Origin: JAWVFM01 sp963841455
GTDB lineage: Bacteria; Actinomycetota; Thermoleophilia; Solirubrobacterales; 70-9
Assembly: GCA_963841455.1 (NCBI GenBank)
Contig: CAWJCU010000003.1
Coordinates: 1 to 64,000, forward strand
DNA: 64,000 nucleotides
Direction of reading: 5' to 3'
Shown: positions 25,510 through 34,080 of the stretch, in pieces
How the letters are laid out: every line of letters starts with the position of its first letter
Position numbering within the stretch: position 1 is the stretch's first letter
Notes under the pieces: generated by a model
Databases searched by the model: none
What the model saw: only the letters and a program-made list of their open reading frames with translations
What the model was told of the DNA's origin: nothing
Made by a program: the position numbers and the translations under genes

Positions 25510-27717
25510 CTAGGGCGCGCCGCCGCCCCCACCGCCACCGCCCCCACCGCCACCACCGCCGCCGCCGCCGCCCGGCGTCGGCAGCGGGCCCTGACCGGCA
25601 CCCGGCGCATAGAGGTTCGGCGGATAGCCACCGCTCGAGCCCCTCGACGACGCGTTGCCGCCGGTCGAGGTCGAGGGGGTCGACGGATAGCTGGGCGTCG
25701 AGTACGTGGTGCTGGGCGACTTCGAGGGCGCCGACGACGTGTACTGCCCGTAGTACGGCGAGAGGCTCGGCAGGTTGGTGGGTTGCTGGAACGGCTGGCA
25801 GCTCCCGCCGGCTGCCGCGTCCATGTACTGGCGCCAGATCGGCCCGGACGTGGGCCCGCCGAACCCGGTCTCCGCGCGCGAGAGCGGATGGCCCGTCCAT
25901 ACCGCGGTCGCGTAGTCCGTCGTGAAGCCCACGAACCAAGCGTCCGAGAGGCCCTGCGAGGTCCCCGTCTTACCCGCCTCGCCGTCGCTCGGGCAGCCCG
26001 AGATCGAGGTGTAGCCCGCGCCGGTGCCGCTGGAGATGACGCCCTCGAGGATCTTCGTGACCTCGTAGGCGACGCCGGGGCTCAGGACGCGCTTGCCCGG
26101 ATCCTTCGCCGCGGTCTCTGTCTTGCCGTCTGGGAAGACGACCTTGGCGATCGCGGTCGCCGGGTGGTAGGTGCCGCCGTTCGCGAGCGTCGCGTAGCCG
26201 TCCGCCATCTCGAGGGGGGTGACGCCGACGCTGAGACCGCCGATCGCGTCGGCGGGCGGGATGAAGCAGTTCGGCCCGAGCTTGCACGGGCTCTGGTCGG
26301 GCTTGATCCCGAGGGGCGAGGTGATGCCCATCGAGTACGCGGTCTTGGCGAAGTTCTCGGGCCCGACGTCGAGCCCGAGCTGCGCGAAGACGACGTTCAC
26401 CGAGTCCCAGGTGGCCTGGGTGAGGTCGTACGTGCCCCCGCCGGGCTCCGCGTTCGCGACCTGCCACGAGCCGCCGCCCGGAATGTGGAGCGTCTTCGGC
26501 GAGTTGCCGTTGTAGTAGGTGGCGTTCGGGTCGGCGCCGTCCTTGATCGCGGTGGTGAGCACGAACGTCTTGAACGATGACCCGGGCTGGCGGTGCGCCT
26601 GGGCGGCGAAGTTGAACTGGCTTTTCTGGGAGAACCGCTGGGTCGAGGCGAGCGCGACGATCTCCCCTGTCTTCGGGTTCACCGAGGCGAGGGCGGACGC
26701 CGGGCCGCCGCCCGAGTAGCAGACCGAGCACGCGTCGACCGCCTGCTGCGCGGCCTCCTGGAGGCGGGGCTGGAGCGTCGTGTAGACCTTGAGGCCGCCG
26801 GTCTCGACCGTGTTGAGGCCGTACTTGTCGACGAGCTGCTGCTTGACGAGGTCGAAGATGTAGGGCTGCGTGATGCGGTTGTACTTCTGGCTCGGCTCGA
26901 GCCCGAGGCTCGAGTGGACAGCGCCGCCGTACTCGCTCGCCGAGATATAGCCCTGCTGCTCCATCGCGAGCAGGACGTCGTTGCGGCGAGCGATCGCGGC
27001 GCGCGGGTTGAGGAACGGGTTGTACTGCGATGGCGCCTGGGGGAGGCCGGCGATCATCGCCGCCTCGGCCAGTGAGAGCTCGCTCGCGTGTTTCGAGAAG
27101 TAGGTCTCGGCGGCCGCCTCGGCTCCGATGGCCGTCGCGCCGTTGTTCGTGCCGTAGGGCGCGGTATTGAGGTACTTGTTGAGGATCCAGGCCTTTGAGT
27201 GCACTGCCTCCTCGTCGTTTGCGAGGTGCGCTTCCTTGATCTTGCGCTCGATCGTCTCCTGCGGGTCGGCGATGTAAAGGTTGCGCACGAGCTGCTGGGT
27301 GATCGTCGAGCCGCCCTGCACGGGCTTGCCGCCGGCGAGCAGGTCCTTGACGCCGGCGCGGACGATCGCCTCGGGATCGATGCCACCGTGCTCGTAGAAG
27401 TTCTTGTCCTCGATCGCGACCGTGGCGTCCTTCAGGTCCTGGGGGATCTTGGCCCCGGGGATCGGCTGGCGGATGTTGTCGGCGTGGATCACGCCGATGC
27501 GGGTGCCGTCGGCGGCGTAGACCTGAGTGATCCGGCCCTTCTTGATCGGCTTCAGCGAGCCGAGCGCGGGCGCGGAGTCATAGATCGAGATCACCCAAGC
27601 GGCGGCGGCACCGAGTGCGATCCCGCCGATGGCGGCGATGACGCCGATCCCCAACAGGATCTTCTTTCCGGGCGAGCCGCGCCGGCGCCGGAGCCGTCTG
27701 CGCTGGCGTTGCGTCAT
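25510..27717 (-). CDS. class A penicillin-binding protein with Ser/Pro and poly-Gly tail
   Basis: A 735-aa bifunctional peptidoglycan glycosyltransferase/transpeptidase. A basic cytosolic head is followed by TM 19-45. The GT51 domain has ATVAIEDKNFYEHGGID and GGSTITQQLVRNLYI. The transpeptidase has the SxxK serine in RQPGSSFKTF, SxN in WDSVNVVFAQL and KTG in EAGKTGTSQG. The last ~90 residues are Ser/Thr/Pro-rich and end in a run of about 18 glycines (GC-repeat DNA at 25513-25572). The tail resembles cell-wall-embedded low-complexity regions. Confidence 0.95.
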   Translation of the reverse strand: MTQRQRRRLRRRRGSPGKKILLGIGVIAAIGGIALGAAAAWVISIYDSAPALGSLKPIKKGRITQVYAADGTRIGVIHADNIRQPIPGAKIPQDLKDATVAIEDKNFYEHGGIDPEAIVRAGVKDLLAGGKPVQGGSTITQQLVRNLYIADPQETIERKIKEAHLANDEEAVHSKAWILNKYLNTAPYGTNNGATAIGAEAAAETYFSKHASELSLAEAAMIAGLPQAPSQYNPFLNPRAAIARRNDVLLAMEQQGYISASEYGGAVHSSLGLEPSQKYNRITQPYIFDLVKQQLVDKYGLNTVETGGLKVYTTLQPRLQEAAQQAVDACSVCYSGGGPASALASVNPKTGEIVALASTQRFSQKSQFNFAAQAHRQPGSSFKTFVLTTAIKDGADPNATYYNGNSPKTLHIPGGGSWQVANAEPGGGTYDLTQATWDSVNVVFAQLGLDVGPENFAKTAYSMGITSPLGIKPDQSPCKLGPNCFIPPADAIGGLSVGVTPLEMADGYATLANGGTYHPATAIAKVVFPDGKTETAAKDPGKRVLSPGVAYEVTKILEGVISSGTGAGYTSISGCPSDGEAGKTGTSQGLSDAWFVGFTTDYATAVWTGHPLSRAETGFGGPTSGPIWRQYMDAAAGGSCQPFQQPTNLPSLSPYYGQYTSSAPSKSPSTTYSTPSYPSTPSTSTGGNASSRGSSGGYPPNLYAPGAGQGPLPTPGGGGGGGGGGGGGGGGGGAP

Positions 27718-27760
27718 GGAGCCGTCAAAGGGTAGCCGTCGGGCATCGTCGGCTCCGCAT

Positions 27761-28528
27761 CTACGACAGCACCCCGGCCGCCCGGAGCGCCTCGTGCGCG
27801 CGCTCGCGCAGCTTCGCCTCCTCGGCGCCGGTCTTCGTGCGCGCCGGGTCGCGGCGGCCGTGGACCTCGAGGCGGACGCCGTCGGCGGTGATCTCGGCCA
27901 CGTCGATGGTCGCGATCTCCGCCGCCTCGAGCGCGGAGCGAGCCCGGCCGAGATCGGCGCCGGGCGGGACCCACACCGACGCGGCGGGTGGGGCCGTTCG
28001 ATCGCCGGTAGAGCGGTTGAAGACGACGTTCGTGACCACCTTCTCGTTCGGCACGACCATGAGCCGCCCGTCGCCGGGGTCGAGGTAGGTGTAGGAGAGC
28101 GTCAGGTCGTCGACTCGACCGGTCTCGTCCTCGATCGTCACCGAGTCGCCGATGCGGATCGGCTGGGTGACGGCGAGCAGGATGCCCGCCATGGGGTTGG
28201 CCAGGACCTGGCGCGCAGCGAGCCCGATGATCAGCGTGAGGACAGCGCTCGAGGCGAGGATGCCGGTGGCCAGGCGGTTGAAGTTGTCGAAGCGCGAAAG
28301 CGCGAGCGCGGCGCCGATCAGGATGATCAGGACGAAGACGAGGCGGCGGACCACCCGCAGCCGGGTCTGGGCCGCCCGCGAGACGCCGCCGTCACCGATG
28401 CGAGCCGCGACGCGGCCGCCGCGACCGATGACGAGGCGATCGACGAGGAAGGCGACGCCGATGGCGACGGCCATCGTGATGATCGCGGAGACGGCATCGC
28501 TCGATAGGGAGATCGCGGCGAGGTTCAC
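27761..28528 (-). CDS. MscS-family mechanosensitive channel
   Basis: A 255-aa small-conductance channel that relieves osmotic pressure. It has three hydrophobic segments (about 8-28, 62-80, 90-110); the third is the pore-lining helix ILASSAVLTLIIGLAARQV, followed by LANPMAGILLAVTQPIRIGD and VDDLTLSYTYLDPGDGRLMV, the conserved beta domain. A C-terminal alpha/beta domain completes the fold. It lies 43 bp upstream of the PBP on the same strand. Normal length for short MscS proteins. Confidence 0.93.
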   Translation of the reverse strand: MNLAAISLSSDAVSAIITMAVAIGVAFLVDRLVIGRGGRVAARIGDGGVSRAAQTRLRVVRRLVFVLIILIGAALALSRFDNFNRLATGILASSAVLTLIIGLAARQVLANPMAGILLAVTQPIRIGDSVTIEDETGRVDDLTLSYTYLDPGDGRLMVVPNEKVVTNVVFNRSTGDRTAPPAASVWVPPGADLGRARSALEAAEIATIDVAEITADGVRLEVHGRRDPARTKTGAEEAKLRERAHEALRAAGVLS

Positions 28529-28566
28529 CGAATGTGTTTTCGCCCCACCGGCCTAGGGTTCCTGCC

Positions 28567-29203
28567 ATGCAGGCCGTCCTTCTCGACGCGCTGGGCACGC
28601 TCGTGGACCTTGAGCCGCCATGGGTCCACCTCCCAGCGGCGCTCGAGCTGGAGCCGCAAGCCGCTCGAGCGGCCTTCGAGGCGGAGATGGCCTTTTACAA
28701 GCGGGCATAGCGGCGAGGGAAAGGATTCCTGTTCCCTCGCCGACCTTCGTGCGCGTTGCGTGGCGCTTCTATCGCGGGAGCTCGGAAGGGAGGTCAGCGT
28801 CGAGCAGATGATGGATGCCATCCGGTTTCGCGCCTTCGACGACGCCTCCCCGGCGCTGGAGAAGCTGCGGCAACGGGGGCTCCGGCTGGTGGTCGTCTCG
28901 AACTGGGACTACGCGCTGCCGGAGGTGCTCGAGCGGGTGGGGCTGCTCGGACTGCTCGACGGCGTCGTCACATCAGCCGCCGTCGGTGCGGCCAAGCCGG
29001 ACCCGGCGATCTTCCGCGCGGGGCTGGAGGCGGCGGGGTGTGACGCGGCTGAGGCGCTCCACGTGGGAGATAGCAACGAGGAGGACGTGGCCGGGGCGGC
29101 ATCGGCGGGCATCCGGGCGCTGCTCCTTGACCGCTCGGGCAACGGCGATATCGCCTCCCTCGCCGACCTCCCGAAAGCCTTTGGGGGTTCATCCGCCCCA
29201 TAG
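28567..29203 (+). CDS. HAD-superfamily hydrolase, frame broken once
   Basis: A phosphatase-like HAD protein. Motif I begins directly at the ATG (MQAVLLDALGTLVDL), with Ala at the position of the second motif-I Asp. After residue ~47 the frame is lost at GCGGGCATAG (near 28704); removing one G restores YKRHSGEGKDSCSLADLR. The second part has LVVVSNWDYALPEVLE (motif II), GAAKPDPAIFRAGLEAAG (motif III) and LHVGDSNEEDVAGAASAGI (motif IV). Reconstructed length is about 211 aa. The stop lies inside a long hairpin. Confidence 0.8.
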
Positions 29204-29222
29204 CCCGGATGAATCCCCAAAG
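29179..29222 (+). terminator. 17-bp stem hairpin at the HAD gene end
   Basis: CTTTGGGGGTTCATCCG (29179-29195) pairs with CGGATGAATCCCCAAAG (29206-29222) around a 10-nt loop, with only a G-T wobble. It spans the HAD stop codon. No T-run follows, so a classical intrinsic terminator is uncertain, but it is the longest intergenic hairpin I found in the window. Confidence 0.5.
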
Positions 29223-29243
29223 CTCGAATCGGGCGCCCATACC

Positions 29244-30006
29244 ATGCGCTCGGTGACCACTTCTCCCTCGCTGCCCCCCCCGAAGCGTCGGCGCCACCAG
29301 CCACCGATCGGGCCCCGCCGCCATCGGCGCCCGAGGCCCCGACCTGGGGCCCCTCGAAGACCATCCTCGGCATCGTCGTGCTGCTCGTGGCCGTCGTGCT
29401 CGAGGGCGGGGTCGTCGCGATCTTCGACCCCGGGCTGAAGGATGTCGCCGCCAAGCTCGTCCTCCAGGCGATGCTCGCCGCGACGCTCGTGGCCGTGGCG
29501 TTCATCATGCCCGGGGACGGAAAGCCCGTCACGAGGGAGGCGCTCGGCCTGCGCCGGCCGCCGGACGGGAGCGGGGCGGCCGCGCGAACGGCGCTCATCG
29601 CCTACGGCGCGTACTTCGTGTTCGTCATCGCCTACGCGAACCTCGTCCATCCCCACCAGAAGGACCTGACGCGGGCGCTCGGCTTCAACCACGGCACGGT
29701 GCGCCGCGATCGTGATCGGCCTTCTCGTGATCCTCGCCGCGCCGATCTCGGAGGAGATCTTCTTTCGCGGTTTCGTCTTCCGCGGCATGAGGCGCGCGCT
29801 CCCGTTCGTCGCCGCGGCGGTGATCTCGGCCGTGATCTTCGGCGCCTTCCACTACACCGGCACGTCGAGCCTCACGGTGCTGCCGCAGCTCGCCGTCCTC
29901 GGGCTCGCGCTGGCCTGGATCTACGAGCGGACCGGGTCGATCTACCCGACGATGGCGGTGCACGCCGATCAACAACGCGCTCGCCTTCATCATCCTCACC
30001 TCATGA
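29244..30006 (+). CDS. CPBP-family intramembrane metalloprotease, frame broken
   Basis: A CAAX-protease/bacteriocin-immunity (CPBP, Abi) membrane protein. All three family motifs survive: EEIFFRGFVFRGMR, FGAFHYTGTSS and, in the restored frame, NNALAF. Several TM segments are visible (TILGIVVLLVAVVLEGG, LVLQAMLAATLVAVAFIM, AAVISAVIFGAF). Breaks occur at a C8 run (29274-29281), near 29700 and near 29969; the last is an extra G before ATCAACAAC. The ATG at 29244 is joined to the main frame only if the C run is miscounted. It overlaps the ABC gene (ATGA). Confidence 0.75.
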
Positions 30007-30927
30007 GCTCGCCGATTCGAAAGCCGATCGCTCCGCGATCAGGCTGCGCGGGTTCGTCAAGCGCTTCGGCGAGATCACCGCCGTCGACGGCCTCGACCTC
30101 GATGTCCCCTACGGCACTTGCGTCGGCCTGCTCGGGCCCAACGGCGCCGGGAAGTCGACGACGATGAAGGCGCTGACGGCGCAGGTCATCGCCGACGCGG
30201 GCGAGCTCGAGGTGCTCGGCCACCGGCTGCCGGACGACTCGAAGCAGGCGCGCGCCGAGATGGGCGTCGTGCCGCAGCTCGACAACCTCGACGTGTCGCT
30301 GACCGTCGAGCAGAACCTGCTCGTCTTCGCGCACCTCTACCGGGTCGGCGCGGCCGACCGCGACGACGCCATCGAGCGCGCGCTCGAGATCGCGATGCTC
30401 GCCGACCGGCGCGACTCGAAGGTCGGCGAGCTCTCCGGGCGGCATGCGGCGCCGCCTCCTGATCGCGCGCGCGCTTGATCCACCAGCCGCAGCTGGTGCT
30501 GCTCGACGAGCCGACCGTCGGCCTCGACCCCCAGGTCCGCGTGGGCATGTGGGCGCTCGATCGACCGCATGCGCGCAGAGGGCGTCTCGATCCTGATGAG
30601 CACGCACTACATCGAGGAGGCCGAGCGTCTCTGCGACCAGGTGACGATCATGTCCCACGGGAAGGCGGTCGCCGTCGGGCCGCCGCGGGAGCTGATCGCC
30701 GAGCACGCCGGCGACCGAGGCGATCGAGGTCTACGGGCCGCCGCAGCGACTGGCCGAGGTCGAGCGGCTCGCGAGCGAGCGCGGCTGGTCGAGCCGCCGC
30801 ACCGGCACCTCGGTCTCGATCCTGCACTCGAACGGCGACCGCCGAGCTCGACGGCATGCGCCGCGTCACGAACCTCGAGGACGTCTTCGTCCTCCTGACC
30901 GGAGAGGAGATTCATGAGGCGCTTTAG
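30003..30927 (+). CDS. NodI/DrrA-like ABC transporter ATPase, frame broken
   Basis: The cytosolic ATPase of an ABC-2 exporter. Walker A VGLLGPNGAGKSTTMKALT, the signature LSGGMRRRLLIARAL (restored by removing one G near 30438), Walker B QLVLLDEPTVGLDPQVR and the switch STHYIEEAERLCDQV are all present across several frames. The C-terminal part reads TNLEDVFVLLTGEEIHEAL. I count about six breaks between 30005 and 30840, most explained by one extra base. The permease follows; together they resemble NodIJ/daunorubicin-type exporters. The substrate is unknown. Confidence 0.8.
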
Positions 30928-30964
30928 CGCCGAAAGAAGCGTGTCAGGCGGCGAAGCCGCCGCA
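30914..30964 (+). repeat. two-hairpin leader element, copy B, with in-frame short peptide
   Basis: It starts ATGAGGCGCTTTAGCGCCGA. Hairpin 1 is GGCGC-TTTA-GCGCC; the linker is GAAAGAAGCGTGTCA; hairpin 2 is GGCGGC-GAA-GCCGCC. It encodes MRRFSAERSVSGGEAAA behind the ribosome-binding site GGAGAGGAG, and this frame continues directly into the ABC permease, whose own AGGAGGT site and ATG (30977) follow. The first bases overlap the end of the ATPase gene. It is nearly identical to the copy upstream of rarA. Confidence 0.7.
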
Positions 30965-30976
30965 GGAGGTCACCTG

Positions 30977-31775
30977 ATGTCCGTCGCCGAGGCGACCGCC
31001 GCCTGCACCGCCTCGAGCCGACCGCCCTGCGCGGGCGTGATGGTGCGGGAGATCGTCAACTTCTCCTCGTTCTGGCGCTCGTCGACGTTCTCGTCGACGG
31101 TCGACCCCACCATCTACCTGCTCGCGTTCGGCTTCGGCTTCGGCTCGCTGGTCTCGACGCGTCGCCGGCGTTCCCTACATCGAGTTCGTCGCCACCGGGA
31201 TCGTCGCGACGACCGTGCTCTTCGCCGGCGCCTTCCCGGCGATGTACTCGACGTTCGTCAAGTACGAGTTCCAGCACACCTACGACGCGATCCTCGCGGC
31301 GCCGGTCGACGTCGAGGAGCTGGTCACCGGCGAGGCGCTGTGGATCGCGGCGCGGGTGGGCGTCTACGGCACCGTCCCGATCCTGGTCGGGATCATCTTC
31401 GGGCTCGACCCGAGCTGGGGGATGCTGCTCGTGCCGCCGATCGCCGCGCTCTCGGCCTACGGCTGGGCCGTCGTTCGGGATCTTCATCGCCGCCAAGGCC
31501 GACAAGATCGAGAGCTTCTCGTACTGGCAGAGCGGCCTCCTGACGCCCGATGTTCCTGGTCGCGGGCACGTTCTTCCCGCTCAGCGGGCTCCCGCAGTGG
31601 GCCCAGGTGCTCGGCAACCTGAACCCGCTCTACCACTGCGTCCAGCTCGTGCGCGACTCCGTCTTCGGCGACTGGAGCTGGGCCACGCTCGGCCACTTCG
31701 CGTTCCTCGTCGGCTTCGCGCTCGTCGCCTGGCGGATCTCGATCCGCTACATGGAGCGCAAAGCTCATCCTTTGA
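30977..31775 (+). CDS. ABC-2 type permease (NodJ-like), frame broken
   Basis: The membrane partner of the preceding ATPase. The ATG at 30977 has AGGAGGT six nt ahead. Fragments read in order: VDPTIYLLAFGFGFGSLV, GVPYIEFVATGIVATT, KYEFQHTYDAILAAPVDVEE, GVYGTVPILVGIIFGLDPSW, then MFLVAGTFFPLSGLPQWAQ and NPLYHCVQLVRDSVFG, a typical NodJ C-terminal half, ending MERKLIL. At least four frame breaks (near 31160, 31475, 31550, 31760). About six TM segments when reconstructed. Confidence 0.8.
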
Positions 31776-31796
31776 CCCTCCTACAATTCCCGCGCC

Positions 31797-32821
31797 GTGA
31801 AAGCTCGCCTGCGCTCTCCCTGCCGCCCTCCTCCTCGCCGCGCTCGTTCCGGCCGGAGCCGCCGCCCAGTCCGGCCCTCCGACGCTCACGACCGGCCGGC
31901 CCGCCGAGCGCCGGGCAGCCTCGGCGCCGGCGGCGCCCAGCGGCGCCCGGCCCGGCGACGATGTTCCTGAACGTCGGCGGCAAGAAGAGCGTCCAGGTGG
32001 GCGGCGCGGATCAAGGCCAAGGGCCGCATCCGCCCGTTCGTTCCCGGGCCAGCGGGTCGAGCTTCGCATCGCCGCGCAAGGGCAAGGTGATTCGCAAGCG
32101 GACGATCCCGATCAAGCCGGTGGCGCACTCAAACCAGGGGCGCTTCCGGATCCGCTCGGGCAAGCTCATCAAGGCCGGCCCGTACCGCGTCACGGCCGTC
32201 CACAGGGGGACTGCGGAGCAGGCCGGCGGTCCCGCAAGGTCTCGAAGCCGCTCGGCATCCACTACCCCAACCTCGACCCCGGCGCCCGCTCGTCGAAGGT
32301 CAAGATCTTCACCCGGCTCCTGCGCCACGAGGGCTACTACACGCCCCGCTCGAGCTACTACGGCGCGGGCGTCGGCCGCGCCGTCCTCGCGTTCCGGAAG
32401 GTGAACCGCATGGCGCGCACCGAGAACGCGACCGCGGGGATCTTCCACACGCTCGCCAAGGGCAAGGGCGCGCTTCAACCTCAAGTACCCCGGCCGCGGC
32501 TTCCACGTCGAGGTCGACATCTCGCGCCAGGTGATGGTGATCGCCAACGACCGCAAGGCGCAATACATCATCCCCGCATCGACCGGCGCCCCGGCGACGC
32601 CGACGATCCTCGGCCACTACCACGTCTACAGCAAGAGCCCGGGCTACAACTCGGAGGGGATGTACTACTCGAGCTACTGGCACAACGGGTACGCCATCCA
32701 CGGCTACGACCCGGTCCCGACCTACAACGCCAGCCACGGCTGCGTGCGGATCCCGATCCCGGACGCGATCTTCGTCTACAACCGGCTCCCGATCGGGACC
32801 GAAGTCGACGTCTATCGCTGA
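31797..32821 (+). CDS. L,D-transpeptidase (YkuD) secreted protein, frame broken
   Basis: Forms 3-3 peptidoglycan cross-links outside the membrane. A signal peptide (ALLLAALVPAGAAAQ) is recovered after one shift from the GTG at 31797. A beta-sandwich region follows (KGRIRPFVPGQRVELRIAAQ when extra G bases are removed), then a peptidoglycan-binding-like helix (RHEGYYTPRSSYYGAGVGRA). The YkuD domain (intact from 32500) has VMVIANDRKAQYIIPASTG, YAIHGYD and the catalytic Cys in NASHGCVRIPIPDA. Several single-base insertions break the first two thirds. The pyrE gene begins at its stop. Confidence 0.82.
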
Positions 32822-33371
32822 GCCGCGCGCCGTCCTCCTCGAGGAGCTGCGCGAGCACGCGCTCGTCATCGGCGAGGTCACGCTCTCGTCGGGGCAGAAG
32901 GCCTCGTATTACGTCGATGCGCGGCGGGCGCTCCTGCGGCCGGCCGGCTTTCGCGCGGCCGGCGAGCTGATCGCGGCGGCCGCCGGCGACGCCGGCGCGG
33001 AGGCGGTCGGCGGCCCGGCGACGGCCGCGATCCCGCCTTCATGCGCGGCGCTCGGCGTTCCGGCCGGCGAGCGGCTCGTCGGCTTCTTCGTCCGCTCGGA
33101 GCGCAAGGCAGCACGGGCTGCAGCGCTGGGTCGAGGGCCCAGTCGAAGCAGGGCACGCGCTGCCTGGTCGTGGAGGACACCGTGACGACCGGCGGCTCGA
33201 CCGTCCGCGCGATCGAGCGGATGCGCGAGGAGGGCCTCGAGATCGCGGGCGCGGTCGCCGTCGTCGACCGCCTCGCGGGCGGCGGCGAGGCGATCGCGCG
33301 CGGCCGCCGGGAGCTACCGGGCCCTGGTCACGATCGACGAGATCTACCCCGACCGGCCGGACCGCGGCTAG
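32820..33371 (+). CDS. pyrE: orotate phosphoribosyltransferase, frame broken
   Basis: Converts orotate and PRPP to OMP in pyrimidine synthesis. The N-terminal part reads VTLSSGQKASYYVDARRALL and ELIAAAAGDAGAEAVGG; after breaks near 33045 and 33110 the PRPP loop RCLVVEDTVTTGGSTVRAIE and VAVVDRLAGGGEAIA are clear, and after another near 33310 it ends IDEIYPDRPDRG. About 183 aa when rebuilt. No start codon is in phase at the 5' end; it probably overlaps the L,D-transpeptidase stop and is obscured by an indel. Confidence 0.8.
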
Positions 33372-33375
33372 GCGT

Positions 33376-33951
33376 CTAGAGGCCCGCGCCGCCGATCGGC
33401 ACGTCGCGGATCGAGCGCGCGATCCCGAGGCCCTGGTCGTACTCGTAGCGCGGGAGTGCTGCCGGCGTTCGCCGCCACGACGACCGTGTAGTTCACGAGG
33501 TGGTCGCGGCGGAGGGCGACGAGCGTGACCCGCTGCGGCACCCCGCTCGCTTCGGCGACCGCCACGGCGCTGACGACAGCCGAGTCGAGCGGCGTGCCGC
33601 CGAGCTTGGTCGGGCTTGCCCGCCTCGAGCTTCCCCTTGTACCCCGGGAGCCCGGCCAGAGCCGCCTTGGCGTAGCGGTCGAGCGGCACGTCGAGAGTCG
33701 CGCCCGTCCGATCGGCCGTCACCGAGACGGCGACGAGGCGGTCGGGCGACCCGACGACGAGCGCGTCGCCGCTCCGCTTCGCGCGCCACCCGGGCGGGAC
33801 GCCGAGCGAGAAGCCGCTCACGTAGTCGCGGTAGTGATGCCAGCCCGCCGGCAGCGGGGCCGGCGGCTGCGCCGACTCGGGCTTGGTGTGAGGATGGAGG
33901 GTCGTCGCCACCGCCGCAGCCCGCGAGCACGAGCAGCAGCAGGGCGGGCAC
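33376..33951 (-). CDS. small lipoprotein, frame broken
   Basis: The reading starts VPALLLLVLAGCGGGDD, a lipoprotein signal with lipobox LAGC. After a shift it continues LPAGWHHYRDYVSGFSLGVP and VPLDRYAKAALAGLPGYKGK, and after further shifts GGTPLDSAVVSAVAVAEASG, VTLVALRRDHLVNYTVVVAA and a short tail. The 'GF.l..P.GW…' pattern resembles secreted PsbP/LpqN-like lipoproteins, but I cannot fix the family. It converges with pyrE. An ATG at 33979 could be the real start if another indel exists. Confidence 0.55.
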
Positions 33952-33984
33952 GAGGACGCGGCACGTACGCGCGGAGCATCGGAG

Positions 33985-34058
<74 letters not shown>

Positions 34059-34080
34059 CCACTGCTGAAACAGTAATCGG

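Noticed and set aside
25510..25575. CRISPR or tandem-repeat array
   Set aside because: The GCC/ACC-type repetition codes a poly-Gly PBP tail; no spacer structure exists.
29240..30930. Programmed ribosomal frameshifting in the CPBP/ABC genes
   Set aside because: There are too many breaks per gene, no shared slippery site or stimulator, and housekeeping genes (pyrE, rarA) are affected too. Indel error is simpler.
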